From positions 18,228,212 through 18,292,211 of the forward strand of contig JAKZAP010000021.1 of the NCBI GenBank assembly GCA_023053575.1: a stretch of DNA of 64,000 nt, given 5' to 3'. Below the pieces are notes generated by a model. It was given only the letters and a program-made list of their open reading frames with translations. It had not been told where the DNA came from and searched no databases. Each line of letters opens with the position of its first letter. Position 1 is the first letter of the stretch. This DNA is from Branchinecta lynchi. Its lineage: Eukaryota; Arthropoda; Branchiopoda; Anostraca; Branchinectidae. Made by a program: the position numbers and the translations under genes. Positions 11,659 to 23,983 of the stretch are shown in pieces.

Positions 11659-13201
11659 CAGGGGCGTCCCGAGCCTTTCTTCATTAGGGGGGGGGGGGGG
11701 GGGGCACCTGGTAAAATTGACCGAATCGGTCCCTCATTTTTTCACAAAAAATGGAAAAACACAGCGAGTTGCCTTCATGAAGCTACAAGGTAAACAGTTG
11801 CAGAGTATTTATACAAACAAGTCTAAAGAGAAAAATTGGCGCGTTTTCACGCTTTTCTGCTTCTGTTTTACTTTTATAGATACGCCGTCACTAGTCTTTT
11901 ACCTCTGGAAGACCTTTCCAGTTTTGCTAACAGGACTTCAAATAATCGCCAAAAAACGATGTTGCTGCATAGCGACAACGTCGCTAACGGCTGTGCCCAT
12001 GATTAATTAAGGCACCGCAGGCGAAATTTTTTTTAATCCGCCTATTTTTCTGGCAACATTTAACTACTTTCCATGCAATTTTAGCTTTTAACATAGTTCA
12101 AGCCCCCCAAAATTTCAAGCCTCAAACGCCAACTAAATGAGGCAACCTTTGTCTAACTAGTGAAGACAGCTAAATGCGCCGCAGGCGAAATTTTGTCGAA
12201 AAACTGATGATAAAAGTGCCTTTCTGCGATCCCAAGATTATCTATTCAACCCAGAGTTGTCTGGCAATGAAAGCGGCGATCCAGGGTAAAGCGGATACCA
12301 AGTACACTTTTTCGGATTACAGCAAACAAAAGTAGGCTAGTTTTCACATCAAGAGACGTGCTTATTCCTCAAGTACTGCAATCCTAAGAAGTAATTAACA
12401 TCAACCAGCTGAAGCTACCGTAAATGGTAAAGAACGAGAGTTAAATATGCCACTTAAATTAAGTAAGTAACTGGGTTGAAGCAAATAATGAATTCGTTGT
12501 ATACCGAAAAACTAACTAAAAAAATAAGGAACAGATCGAGAGCGGTATTACAACCGAATTTGGTAATGGAATAAAACTCTTGTTACTACCACCTAAAACA
12601 AACGAATTTGGCAAGTCTAGTAATAGAAACAGACTAAAGAAAAATCCGGTGAACTACTGTATTCGGTGACGAATCAGAACCAAATGAATCTTACCGAATT
12701 TAATTATGAAACGGACAGACCGAATTATCGAATTCGGTAGAGAATGAGACCAAGTAAACAGGTTAAATCACCGAATATACGGAGGAACGGAGCGAATGTG
12801 ACGAAATCGATTCGGACTGAACAGAAGTTGGATGAATAATCGAATTCTGTCACGAATCAGAACCAAATGAATCTGATTAATGACCGAATCATGAAATAGA
12901 CTGACCGAACGCGATAGAACAGAAACGGACTTGAGAAAAGTCCGGTGAATTACCGAATTCGCTAACGAATGAGACCAAATAAACAGGTTAAATTATCAAA
13001 TTTACGAAGGGACAGACCGATGCGGTGAAATCGATGCGGAGTGAACAAAAGTTGGGTGAGTTAGCAAATTCGATAAAGAAAGGGGAACCAATAAACACGT
13101 CAAATCACCCAGTTTTGACCGAATTTTTCGCATTCGGCGAAAATTTTACCAAATGCCCAAAAGGTAGGGGGGGACGCTGCGCCCCCCTCGGGACGCCCCT
13201 G
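11659..13201. mobile_element. hAT-superfamily non-autonomous element (1,543 bp)
   Basis: Inverted ends CAGGGGCGTCCCGAG and CTCGGGACGCCCCTG, flanked by a perfect 8-bp duplication GCTACAGC (11651-11658 and 13202-13209). A G run follows the left end and a G/C-rich block precedes the right end. The inner motif GCCGCAGGCGAAATTTT near 12016 and 12179 is shared with the hAT-related copies at 24684 and 36700-36860. No transposase is visible. Confidence 0.9.
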
Positions 13202-13209
13202 GCTACAGC

Positions 13210-13553
13210 ACAGCCCAAATCGAAACAGCCTGTGTACAGCTCGCAATGCTGGCATCTGGGCACAACCTAAATGAAGGGCAAGAGCTTCCTGCTGACTATA
13301 ATGCTGTGCTGTCCTATATGTCTCTACTGTACCTTCTTTTCCGATTCCTTGGCTAAATTCTTTCCAGGCATTTCCCCTAATTCCGTTGTCTTTGTACTCC
13401 CTGACACCAGTATCGTAGATTACTGGATAACTCTGAACTAGTTAATTAGCTGTTCCACGTCCATCTCAAATTATTTGACAGGCGTTGGGATTTCTTTCGA
13501 CTCAGAGCCGAAGCCCGACGAAGCCTTTTTTTTTTAGCTGACGTTGCGTTTTT
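13210..13553. other. no gene recognised
   Basis: Nothing supportable. Confidence 0.4.
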
Positions 13554-13799
13554 ACGGTACTTGAGCATACTCAAGTGCCATATAGCGATCGTTATTTCTG
13601 TCGGTCTGTCATTCTATCGGTCTGTCCAGGTTTTGCTAGTTTGGGCACTTCCACACAAGCTAGGACGATGAAACTTCGCAGGCATATCAGGGACCCGACC
13701 AGATCAACTTACAAATAATCACTTCCCCAACCCGACTTTCCCCGGATCTGGAAACTATAAAGCAAAAGGCGAGCAAAAGGTAGCAAAAAGAGCGCTGCC

Positions 13800-13864
13800 C
13801 AAATGCGTGATCGATCCACGGATCTGTATCGCGAGTCCTGTGCTCTACCACGGAGCCAAGACTT
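13800..13864 (-). repeat. tRNA-like (SINE head-like) sequence
   Basis: On the minus strand the text TGGCTCCGTGGTAGAGC resembles a tRNA D-arm/A box, and GTGGATCGATCAC lies at the B-box distance. The stems are not complete, so it is a tRNA-derived remnant rather than a tRNA gene. Confidence 0.45.
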
Positions 13865-13896
13865 GATGTATGAACAACACCAAAGGTGTCGCGATG

Positions 13897-15005
13897 GGAT
13901 CCCAAAAATCTAATATTTGATTCAGACAATAGGGTCTTGTCTTCGCCAGATCCAGTCTTCACCAGGCTAATCATTAGGGAAAACCAAGTTCAGATATACC
14001 TGTATAAGCCATATCTATTTTGACGATACTGACCGAGACTTTCTGCTTTACTTCTGCCAAGTTTCCGGTTTCACCCGAATTCCGAGCAAACTACTAGTCC
14101 AGCAAAAAAAGAAAATTCAGAAACAAATCTAGCGTCAAATCCCTATAAAGAACATCTAATCAACTTTGAATAAAAGTTTGACTTAAACAAAAAAATCCGG
14201 TTACAACCGGATTCCCGACTAATTTTATGTCCAGGTAAAAAATGATTGTCATATACAGACTCAGCCTCTCTTCTTACTTTAGAGGGTAACCCTTAAAGTT
14301 TGATTAGAAGACAGATTAAGGGGGTAACCCTTAATCTGTCTTCTAATCAAACTTTTGATTTTAAAAAATTTTCCGGTTTTGGCCTGATTTCGGGCGAACT
14401 AGTTGTCAGACGAGAAAATGGTTTTCACCATCGCGTCCAGCATGTCTTGTCACCCCTAAATCGAACATTGAATCAACTTCAAATGAAAATTTTACTTTTA
14501 ACCAACTTTCCGGTTTTCGCCGGATTCCGGACGAACTACCTGTTCGGCGAGAAAATATTTTCACCAGCCAGTTCAGCATGTCTTCTTACCCCAAAATCGA
14601 CCATTTAATCAACTTCAAATAAAACTTTTACTTTTAACCAACTTTCCGGTTTTTGCCGGATTCCGGACGAACTACTTGTCGGTCGAGAAAATGGTTTTCA
14701 CTATCGTGCTCAGCATGCCTTCTTACACCATAATCAACTATCACGTTAGCTGTTTAAATTTTTTTTGTTTGTCCCTTAATTTGAACCCCCTCCCCCACCC
14801 TTAAATTTAGAGGTACAGAGCCCATCTACGAACTTGACCTTGCCCTTGACACAATGAATCCTCACACCAAGTTTCATCGAAATATCTCACTCTCTTCGAG
14901 AGTTATAGCGCGCACAGACGGACAGACGGACATACGGAAGGACGGACAACTTTTGCGATGTCATAGGTATCCCTCCACTTACGTTTTGGGATCCCAAAAA
15001 GCGAG
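13897..15005. repeat. 136-bp-repeat element bounded by GGGATCCC
   Basis: GGGATCCCAAAAATC at the left and TTTTGGGATCCC at the right enclose several ~136-bp units (14040-14760) and a GACGGACAGACGGAC stretch near 14920. An inverted copy spans 35292-36300. Similarity to that copy extends a little past the left GGGATCCC, so the true boundary is uncertain. Confidence 0.65.
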
Positions 15006-15856
15006 TGCGGGAGTAGATACGGTTTAAAGATTGAAGTAAGACCAAGTGGTCAGAATCTCGTGAAACGCTTCCACATAAGCTAGGACAATGAAACTTGGCA
15101 GGAATATCAGGGAACCGACCAGATTAACTTGGAAATAATCACTTTCCAGATCCGATCATAGTGGGGGAAGTGGAGGGATGGGAAATCCGGAAACTATTGA
15201 CATGCATAACTTTGGAAAGGGTAATCAGACATGCGTGAAACTTGACATGTGTCAAGGACACGTGTTTCGAACTGGTTTCGGATACTCAAGTTACAAATCC
15301 GGACCAGATTCGATACCTCTGGGGGGGGGGGGGGGGATGGAGAGGGGCACAGGGAATCTCCGGAAACGCTTCCACATAAGCTAGGACAATAAAACTTAGA
15401 AGGCATATGAGGGAACCGACCAGGTTAACTTGGAAATAATCACATATTAGGTACTTTCCTAGGTCGACTTGGAAATAGTTCCTTCCCCGATACGGTGATG
15501 TTGGGGGAGTGGAGGGATGGGGAATCCAGCATCTAGTGACATGCATAACTTTAGAACGGGTGATCGGACGTGAATGAAACTTGAGAGTTGTCAGGAACAA
15601 GTGCCTCAGAGTTCGGAACGAATCCCATAACTGGGGGGTGGGAGCTGGAGGGGGGTGAAAGAAATCTCATGAAACGCTTAGAGTCGAGAGATCGGGATGA
15701 GTGAAACTTGGCAGGCATGTTAGGGACTCCGTCAGATTGGCTTAAAAATAGTCCCTCCCGCCATCCGATCACCGTTGTGGGAGAAACAGTTATAAATGAG
15801 TGGAAAACCATTTCAGATTTAGTAGATCAAGTCGATTTTCTGATGAAATGAATATC

Positions 15857-16132
15857 CGATACAATAGAAAAAAAACTAGATTAGAATCTAGATTCGAACT
15901 AGATTTCGGGGTTTTTTCTTGATCAGCTAGTTACCCCTCCAAGATGATGTGCGAGGGATAAATAAATTTTGGATATTTCGGTTGCACTTCCGGCAAATCG
16001 TTCTCGGCGAAAAAAACAAAACTAAATCATAAAATCCACCACAATCATAACAGGAAAACGATGCGGAACCAACCGACAATAAGCTGATCAAGAAAAAAAA
16101 AACCGAAAATCTCGTTTTTTTCTATTGTATTT
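15857..16132. repeat. small foldback repeat
   Basis: ATACAATAGAAAAAAAAC at the left is mirrored by GTTTTTTTCTATTGTAT at the right. GATCAGCT/AGCTGATC also pair inside. MITE-like, family unknown. Confidence 0.55.
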
Positions 16133-16269
16133 GAAATGAATGGTCAGCTTGGCTTCAAACCTTATGTTAATGAATATCGGGAGAGAGATGCGGCCTTGAC
16201 AACTGCAAACCGTATCTGACAAACATGCTAACTGTTCTTACAAGTGCCATATGAGATTTCAGCTCTTGT

Positions 16270-17105
16270 TTTAAAGCCTGGCGTGACAAATATCGCTAGA
16301 CGTAGCAAAAATCGCTCTATGTGTGAATTGGGCGCAAGGTCAACCGATGGCGTGTTATTGGAATCTGCTGAAATTATGCATCCTTGAGCAGTGAAACGAT
16401 CCCAGTCTTCCTAAAATACTACGTTTATTCTATTATGATAATATCTGACACAGCTCGAAAGTTAACGTTCACAAAAATATACGCAATTTTTAATCTACCC
16501 CGAGGCCACCACATAACACAGCGATAAACCGACTATTCATATCACTTTCTATCTGACTAGCTAAGAAACCAATAGTTTCTTATATAGGATGTATTCCAAC
16601 CTCATAGAACCAATAGTTTCTTATAGTTCCGAAACCAATTCAATACGAAACCAATTCAATAGTTCCGAAACCAATAGTTTCTTATATGGGATGTATTCCA
16701 ACCTCATTACTAAAAGGCTACCACCGTCGTTCCAATCTGTCTTGCCCTTCATACAGGTTAAAACGGCGGCGAAGCAGTTCCTAAAGGGTTTTCTGCCTTT
16801 TTTTTTACGATAATTTCTAATACCTGAAAATAAAAACAAATCAATATAAAATCTGAACAAAAAAATCCTCAGGATTACGCCTTTACCATTCTGTACTAGA
16901 AGGATCCTCAGTTTTATTTCTATCTGATTGATAATTAACTAATTTATTATTAGTTAATTAGTTAATTAAAATTTTAACTTTCCGCAAAATTAGAGCCACA
17001 AAATGGGAAATCAACTCGACACTTCTTCGTCAAATTCCATTTAGATTTTTTTTTTGTACACGATTCGCAGTCAGCGTAGGCTGAAGGAGTATTTATGGAG
17101 TACGT
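16270..17105. other. no gene; short duplication near 16566-16710
   Basis: AACCAATAGTTTCTTATA recurs at about 16567, 16611 and 16668, with GGATGTATTCCAACCTCAT twice. Nothing coding is supported. Confidence 0.5.
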
Positions 17106-17331
17106 CCGATGAAAATTTTTCGAGAATTAGTTGTATGGAGTTGTACGAAAAAGTAGCAGTTGTAACCCTTGCCACTGCATGCTGCTACTAGCACACTGGA
17201 TGCTATTACAGCAAGATTGGATGCTATCTGATACTACTACTTAAGATTAACCCAGTAGGAGGTATGTAAATCAACACATCAATACATGCAACTTTTTCGT
17301 ACAACTACACGGTCAAAGAATTTTTCTTCGG
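17106..17331. mobile_element. MITE with CCGATGAAAA ends
   Basis: Left end CCGATGAAAATTTTT and right end AATTTTTCTTCGG. Inside, GTTGTACGAAAAAGTAGC pairs with CAACTTTTTCGTACAAC. Longer, nested relatives lie at 20546-21343 and 54786-56193. The text around 17225-17250 is an empty-site homologue of the TTAA insertion at 20842. Confidence 0.7.
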
Positions 17332-17526
17332 GTATAACTGGTCAAATCTAAGTTGTATCGTAATTCCATACAAGCATGACGTCACACCCACTGATCTATT
17401 TTACCTCAGAAAATGATTTTTTTTTAGTTTATTCATATCGGTGAATATATATATGTAGAGCCGAGGGGCCAGCGAGGCGCCAGTCGCGTTTAAATATGTA
17501 GAACGACCTAGGGACAATCAAATCCT

Positions 17527-17865
17527 GAGCGTGTTCCACCCTTCTACAAATAGTAACTATTACTTACTATTTCCGTTCCAAACTCACGAAAAGTTACTCT
17601 GACCGTTCCAGCCTTCTCGACATAGTAACTAATAGTAACTATTTGCTTACCACGCTCTGGAGAGTAGTAAGCGTAGTATTTGCTTACCACGCTCTGGAGA
17701 GTAGTAAGCGTAGTAACTACGGATCTCTGTAACCTGATTGGTCGGTTTTGCCCGTGGCATGATATTCTGCTGGAAAATAGAAAAATCGTTCCAGACTTGA
17801 CGACAAAAAGCCAGAATTTGTGACGTCATGCGTAGTAACTACGGTAAGTAGGATGGAACACGCTC
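17527..17865. mobile_element. MITE with GAGCGTGTTCC ends
   Basis: Ends GAGCGTGTTCCACCCTTCT and GGATGGAACACGCTC, with a 3-bp flanking duplication CCT. The interior is rich in TAGTAACTA. Copies at 39766-40061, 56683-56973 and (partial) 63338-63430. Confidence 0.85.
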
Positions 17866-17868
17866 CCT

Positions 17869-19085
17869 ATGTTGGATCCTCAATCACAGGACGTCACCAC
17901 GTACATCACGACGGTATGAAATTCCGATGCACCTTAGTGGCCACCTTATAGCTGAGTGTGGGGCAGCGAGTTTATATTCTGAAACTGCATCACGATGTCC
18001 TTTCCAGAAACCTTGGCTCGAATCAGATGCTCGGTACCTCCCCCCCCCATTTACAGCAGAACTCTTATAGATTTCACACCCAGAGCAAACAGGTAGTTTC
18101 CGATCCGATGTAAATTAAATTTAAAATTTCTACTCATAAACCTCGCGGAATCTGTTTCACGCAATGACCTGACTCGAGTTAAATCGGTATGCCTTCATAT
18201 TCACCAACTACCTCCAGATTCGGATTCGAATCCTGTATAGTACGATTCTCCAATGTCACATGTTGCTCTGAAGGAAAATGGAGACTAACATTTGCACCAC
18301 TTCTATACTGTCGAAGTATGTGGGTCCAAAGTGTTCGACGGACGACTGCTCCCAGGCCACACTTTGAAATTACGTCGAATAAAGATCACCGGCGTCCATG
18401 AGCAAGATATTCTGCTCATCCATGTTGGGTAACACGAAAACGTTCTGAAATATTAAAAAAACATCCTTCAAAAAATAAACTAAAAGCAGAACTGAAACCC
18501 AGCACAGCCTCTTAAGGAGAATCCTAGAAAACAAGCTTCATCAAAAGTTCGCTGAACAACTTTTTCGTTCCAACTCAGCACCACGGGCATACAGTTGCTG
18601 CATCCCAGTCCAAATTCTTCGGAAGAAAAAAACAGGAGCTATAAAGTCATATGGCACTTGCAAGCATACGTAGTAGCTAAGGGTATCAGCTAAGATTTGC
18701 ACTGTCTTGGCACAAATGATTATGGGCCCTTCGGAATCATGGAAATGTCTGTTTTAGTCAAAAATATGCTATGCACTTTGCTGTTACCTTGCGCACTTTA
18801 AGGGGGCTAGGAATCCATTTTGTAAGCATGGAAGCAAAAGCAGTGGTTCACAAATGATCATGGGCCCTTGGGATCATGAAAGTGCATGACTTGCCGGAAA
18901 GTTTTTTTTTTTGCTAAAATTTAATAAATTTCCATTGGAACTATCTGAAGATCATGTCAGGCTAGAGAGCAAATGACTGAACACAATTGTGAAAGGAAAA
19001 TCGCATGTGGGCGCTCGCTACTGGGAGGGAAAATAATGTAATAGTACAATGTTTCAGTCCTGCTTTAACAACACGCTTATTTCTG
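17869..19085. other. no gene; solo start of a tandem-repeat element at ~18632
   Basis: ACAGGAGCTATAAAGTCATATGGCACTTG at 18632-18660 (split here only for description) resembles the start of the tandem-repeat elements, without a matching end. The remainder shows nothing supportable. Confidence 0.4.
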
Positions 19086-19099
19086 TCTTCTGTGGGCAA

Positions 19100-19440
19100 A
19101 TAATGCTACACTGTCAGAAGTTTTGTAACAGACAACAGAAGGATACGCGGTTTCAACAGACAATGCGTGTGTTTGAAAATGCTATGACAACAAGCATTGT
19201 CATCAGGAAGAGCCGGAAAATCGCTAAAAGCATCTGCTGAATATTCCGACATGGTGACAACAGTCATTAGATACTTTTTTGGCTCTTCCTGGCAATGATT
19301 GTTCTGCATAACATTTCATGTATAAGGTTTTCCAACACAATATACAACATGCAAAGTGTTGTCTGTTACGCACTCTCTGTTGAAACCGCGCATCCTTCTG
19401 TTGTCTGTTATGAAACTTCTGACAGTGTAGCATCTACAGA
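19100..19440. repeat. inverted-repeat (foldback) element
   Basis: ATGCTACACTGTCAGAAGTTT at the left and AAACTTCTGACAGTGTAGCAT at the right are near-perfect inverses. The pairing continues through the CAGACAACAGAAGGAT block. A second inverted pair (GAGCCTCGTTTTTGTTGCA and TGCAACAAAAACGAGGCTC) bounds 19469-19752 next to it. Confidence 0.75.
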
Positions 19441-19904
19441 ACATGGCGCGGAAACGGAGGCGTCATAACCAGAGCCTCGTTTTTGTTGCAATAGCGCTGC
19501 CGCATCGCTGCTTGTTGCACTTCTTTGCTTTTGCATAATATGCGTTTTTGGATTCACTTTCTTCTTGGTTGAAGCGGCAGCGCTGCAGCATCTTGCAGGG
19601 AAGCACGGACTTGTCGGGGAGCAAGTCCGTGATCTCGAGAAGCGCTGCCGTCTTCCTCGGAAGCGCTGCAGTGCAAAAACGGATGTAGAAAGAATCAGTC
19701 CGGAATCGGCCGAGAAGTGGACCTGCAGCATGCAACAAAAACGAGGCTCAGGTTTCCAGCAACATGAAGGCCTGCTATGAATTCTGCATGAATCTGCGCA
19801 CAATCGATCGACTTTCTGATAGATAGTCTACGTAGATGATTACTGAAGGACCTGCCAGCCGACACTGACTTACCTCAAACTCTTTTACTAGTTGCTTCTC
19901 GATC

Positions 19905-20307
19905 CAATCAGTGACGAGACCAATAGTCAGCGTTCTTTCACCGGCTTTTGGTACGGCTTTCAGACTCAGTTCCGGTGGGAAACGGAAACCATACCTATAA
20001 GGGATCCATTTAGACTCCGGGTTGTAAATAATTATTGCGGAAATAGTCTTATCGAGGGAGTACCTCTTTTATGCAGTTATCTTTACTCTGCCCTTGGCCA
20101 TTTCTCCGCACTCCATCTAGGAAGAAGATTTTTTAGACCCGATTAGTCCCATTTCTTTCTTTTTTCTTAGAAATTTATTTTATGATCTCGTGCATTTACT
20201 ACATTACTGAAAGCTCAGTGTATTTTTTTTCCTTTTCTTTGTCTATACTGCACTATTTTCCTCTTCTTAAGTGCGTAAATAAAATTTCATCATCATCATC
20301 GTCATTA
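19905..20307 (+). mobile_element. 3' end of a retroelement with (ATC)n tail
   Basis: Shares with 61190-61567 the phrases TAGACCCGATTAGTCCC and GTGCGTAAATAAAATTTC, ending in CATCATCATCAT. Both copies have a frame that terminates in the residues FRPD just before the shared untranslated part. This suggests 5'-truncated insertions of one non-LTR family; the clade is unknown. Confidence 0.55.
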
Positions 20308-20545
20308 CCCATCTGGGATAAGATCAATTCCGATCTTTTTGGTTTCCCAGGTGGATAGGTCATCTTCGTTCTGTTACTGTTATTGTTTTTGTTTGTATTC
20401 TTGTACTAGGCTAGTCAATATGGAATTTCTTTTTCCAAATTAAAGAGTAAGTAAAGTGAAGTAGAGGAACAGATGGTGTCAGTAAGTCAAAAAGTTCCAA
20501 CCTTTTGGCGAAGATTTGAAATTTTGAACTTAGTTTTCGGTCTTC

Positions 20546-21343
20546 CCGATGAAAAATTCTTTGACTCTGTAGTTGTATGGTAGTTGTACGGAAAAGTTAA
20601 ATGTACTGATACGTAGTAGTATGGAATACTTTGATTTAACATCAGATTTCTTCTGATGGGGAAATTGTGTTTTTAGTGCTAAGAAAGTATTCAGTGAAAA
20701 TTAAAAATATTAAGAGTGTGTTAGTGTGTATATGCGCATGTAAGATTGTTTACTTTTTGTTTCGTTTTGTTGCATGATGGCCGGACGGCTTTAATGTGCA
20801 AATAAATCATTCATTCATGCTTCCAACTGGGTTAATCTTAAAGGGCCCGTCGCACTATTTACTCTTCAACTTACAGTATTTTAAAATATTTGAATACTTT
20901 AAAACTAAGCTGTGCTTTCAACAAATAACCCACGATTTTGGCTGTTTTAAGCTTTTTCCGAGACCCCTTGACTTTTAACGAAAATAGGGAAACATTTACA
21001 TAACCGGTTTTTTCAAAGGAAAAACTTCTCGCAGACAACCGCTGACAGCGTGATACACATCGAAGGTAGCAAAACACGGCAAGTGAGAAAATCGGCGTGG
21101 TTTTGTTAGAGGGGTTAGAATGTACCGGGAAATTGGGGCCTCCCGTTTAAAAATTGATTATGGAAGTAGTTGCGTCAGTATTATAGGTAAGACAGGTCCT
21201 TTAAGTAGTAGTATCCGATAGCATCCAATCTTGCAGTAGTAGCATCCAGTTTGCTAGTAGTAGCATGCAGTGGCAACAGTTACTACTTTATGCTACTTTT
21301 TTCTAAAACTCCATACGACTAATTATCGATTTTTTTGTATCGG
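20546..21343. mobile_element. MITE with CCGATGAAAA ends, carrying a nested element
   Basis: Left end CCGATGAAAAATTCTTTG and right end TTTTTTTGTATCGG. It carries the TTAA-flanked element 20842-21200. The uninterrupted relative is 17106-17331. Confidence 0.6.
20842..21200. mobile_element. TTAA-flanked MITE (piggyBac/Kolobok type)
   Basis: Bounded by TTAA at 20838-20841 and 21201-21204. It starts AGGGCCCGTCGCACTATTT and ends GACAGGTCCT. The minus strand near 17225-17250 reads GGGTTAATCTTAAGTAGTAG and is the same host text with one TTAA and no insert, which fixes both boundaries. Fragments lie at 11166-11372, 55690-55830, 57880-58266 and 62100-62232. Confidence 0.85.
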
Positions 21344-21466
21344 GTTCCTAAGGAGGTCGTGTTGGTTCTACCCTATCTGGTATTATTCCAACAGACGACA
21401 CTTTGAAAGTTATCTGCAAGTGGAACATAACATGTTCGTTATGACTTGGCTGTTCGTTGCCTCTTA

Positions 21467-21822
21467 AGGCGTATTCTCGCCGTTCCCCGAGGCCTCCACT
21501 TGAGGATTCCCGGCGTTTTGTTTGTCCCGGGGACTCTCTCCCCGTGTTCTTGCGGGTCCCTACGGACGGGGAATGCTCCGATTATCATCACCATCATCAA
21601 AAAGGACTCCTTTTCAGATTCGGAGGGGAATCAATTTTTGCTGGTGTTGGTTCAATGTAAAATTTCGTCAACTGCATATTTTTTTTTCGAACAAAATCCA
21701 TTTTAGAAGCATTCCCCGTGTTCTCGCTGTTTCTGTACGCGGAGTCCGCGTGGAGTGACTACCTCTATTCTCGCCGTTCCCTTCGAGTCTCCGAGGACGT
21801 CGGGGACGGCGAGAATACGCCT
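21467..21822. mobile_element. PIF/Harbinger-like MITE
   Basis: Inverted ends AGGCGTATTCTCGCCGTTCCC and GGGACGGCGAGAATACGCCT, flanked by a perfect 3-bp TTA duplication (21464-21466 and 21823-21825), as is usual for Harbinger-type elements. Confidence 0.85.
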
Positions 21823-21825
21823 TTA

Positions 21826-22785
21826 GGTGCTTCGCAATTCTGCAGAACTGAAACGTTGTTTTGATAGTCACTTCTTGATTCTCGTTCCCCTTCCTGATTG
21901 ATCAACAAAGGGCGGAAGTTCAATCCATATCAAACAGGTATTAACCGGTGGTAAATTAGTGTTTTTGTCAAAAGCAAGAACTGAGAAACGAGAAAGCAAA
22001 CACGGTAATTTATAAGAGAATCGATTAGCGAGAACTGAGAATTCAGTTATGCAACGCAACTAATTTTTCATAAACACTAGGACTTAGTATCGGTTCTGTA
22101 GTGCCAGTCCCACTTTTTATGGCACTTGTCTTCCGGCCAACTGCCACATACCGATCCCTTTTCCGTCGTGTCAAAGCCGTATTCTTTCATTTCTGTGTAT
22201 ACAAACGAACAGCCAGAGTGAAAACGCAGAACCCGAGGGCATTTTATTATTATTATTATTATTATTTCTTTGAATCCTTCAAAACTGAAGAGTAATGTAT
22301 AAAAAGGAACAACAACATGTCAGTCAAATTCACACACACTTACATACTAATAAAGAGCTGACGCACTCAGATGTTTAGTGGTAAAAGTTGAAATACCACC
22401 AGACGGACGACCCCCGGTTGGTCTAGCCGGGACCGAAAGAACGTCATGAGAATTACTTATAGAATTATGGTCTAATTTATAGTCTAAATTTGCTAAATTT
22501 CACCTTTCTAGCTCTAATAGTTCGCAAGTACCACGTTACTCACTATGCAGTTTTAGCCTTATACCCACGAGGCGGGTGGGTGTACATTGTCAAAATTGGA
22601 CTGTTCACGTTCGCGATTCTGCGTATTTTTTGGCAAAATTTTCGCTATTTTGGCGGGATAGTCACTGCCGATGAACGCTGAATACGATGCAATATTTGTT
22701 GTACGGAGTAAACTGGGGAAAAACTAGAACCAAGGTCGAACAAGAGCAAAATATTCCTCCTGGTACCTAGCATAGTTCACGAGAT
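21826..22785. other. no gene recognised
   Basis: A short ATT microsatellite occurs near 22242-22265. No exon or bounded repeat is supported. Confidence 0.4.
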
Positions 22786-23250
22786 ATGAAAAAATCATTC
22801 GAACCGAAAGCGGGCTGTGGCTCCGTAATATCTGATTGCCTGGAAAATGTCCAAAAGAGAGCCATGAGAATCATTCTAGGTGATTATAATATTACATACG
22901 AAGAGGCTCTCATTAAACTTGACATTCCTAAATTATCTGTACGTAGAAATACTCTTTCAAACAAATTTGGAGCTAAGATATCGTGTTGTCCCCAGATGGC
23001 CCATCTATTCCCCCCTCCCCTCCCGTCTTCCGTGCGTCGGTCCGAGAGGAATACTGGCAATCACTTTTCACCATATCCCGCTAATACTTCTACCCAATTT
23101 TTACGTAGTTTCATCCCATCATTTATTTCTGGTAATTTCTTGTAAGTGTATTAGTTAATTTGTTTCTTGTGTGTCTGTGTATTTTGTAAATTTGTATTCC
23201 TTTTCTAGCTTTTAGCTATTCGGATTAAACGTGATTGATTGATTAATTGA
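22786..23250 (+). mobile_element. 5'-truncated non-LTR retrotransposon (RT C-terminus + 3' UTR)
   Basis: The frame around 22830-23140 reads LENVQKRAMRIILGDYN, then YEEALIKLDIPKLSVRR and HLFPPP. This is the usual C-terminal sequence after the reverse transcriptase of CR1/L2/Jockey-like elements. The 3' UTR ends in an ATTG-rich tail (GATTGATTGATTAATTGA). Related 3' UTR pieces lie at 56450-56605 (+) and 59697-59790 (-). The clade is not assigned. Confidence 0.8.
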
Positions 23251-23812
23251 TATTACACAGTCCATACTGAGATACATCAACAGGATGAAGGAACATCGTA
23301 ACCACCCACGGAACTGCATGCTGTTCCGGTTTACTGAATTTTAAATATTTTGGGTGTTGTTGTTGTGTTCTTTCTCTCTCTTTTCATCGTTACCATACTC
23401 CGTCTTTACCTAGACGGGTTACAAATAAAATTTAACTGAATTTATCTTAAATCTTTTTAAATATAACTGTAGGTGGGGACAACCGATCACATGACGTAAC
23501 ATTCGCGAGACCCTAACAAGTAGCAGGCCAAATGCGCGACGAAGCTTGAGGAACGCTGCTAAGACCACCCACAAACTGTACTGACCGTTATCTGAAATCT
23601 TGTGGCTTATTTCACCAAACTTAATTCTAGTTAATGTAAGTTGTATGCATAGTAAAGATGAAAGGTTTATTTATATAACTGCGTTATCTGCGTGAATGAC
23701 GATCCAATATTAGCATGTAGAATAAAAGCTATTACGGAAATAGCACATTATTACTATTATCAGAATTATCGAAAAGAAGGTGTGACACTCACACGAAACC
23801 GACGACAGTCTA
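23251..23812. other. no gene recognised
   Basis: Nothing supportable. Confidence 0.4.
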
Positions 23813-23981
23813 CACTGTAAAAAAAAATCTTGCAGTATTTATTACTGGGATTAATCATGTCTCTAAAAAGATAACGTTATCTCTAATTCGGATTAATTTT
23901 TTCTCAGTAAAGATAAGATTAATCCCAGTAGCAAATACTGCAGTTAACTTTGATCCTTACTCGGAGAAACTTTTTACAGTG
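23813..23981. mobile_element. MITE with CACTGTAAAA ends
   Basis: CACTGTAAAAAAAAATCTTGC at the left and TTTTTACAGTG at the right, flanked by TA on both sides. Internal GGGATTAATC/GATTAATCCC pair. The TA duplication fits Tc1/mariner-type mobilisation. Sibling of 8768-8948. Confidence 0.75.
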
Positions 23982-23983
23982 TA

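Larger units (their letters stand above)
13554..16269 (-). mobile_element. tandem-repeat-cored element, copy C, with nested repeats
   Basis: Read on the minus strand it starts ACAAGAGCT at 16269 and ends in the hairpin and AAAAA near 13550. Its core is a diverged array around GAAACTTGGCAGG and GATCAGATTAACTTGG-like phrases. It is interrupted by the 136-bp-repeat element (13897-15005) and by a small foldback repeat (15857-16132). Confidence 0.65.
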
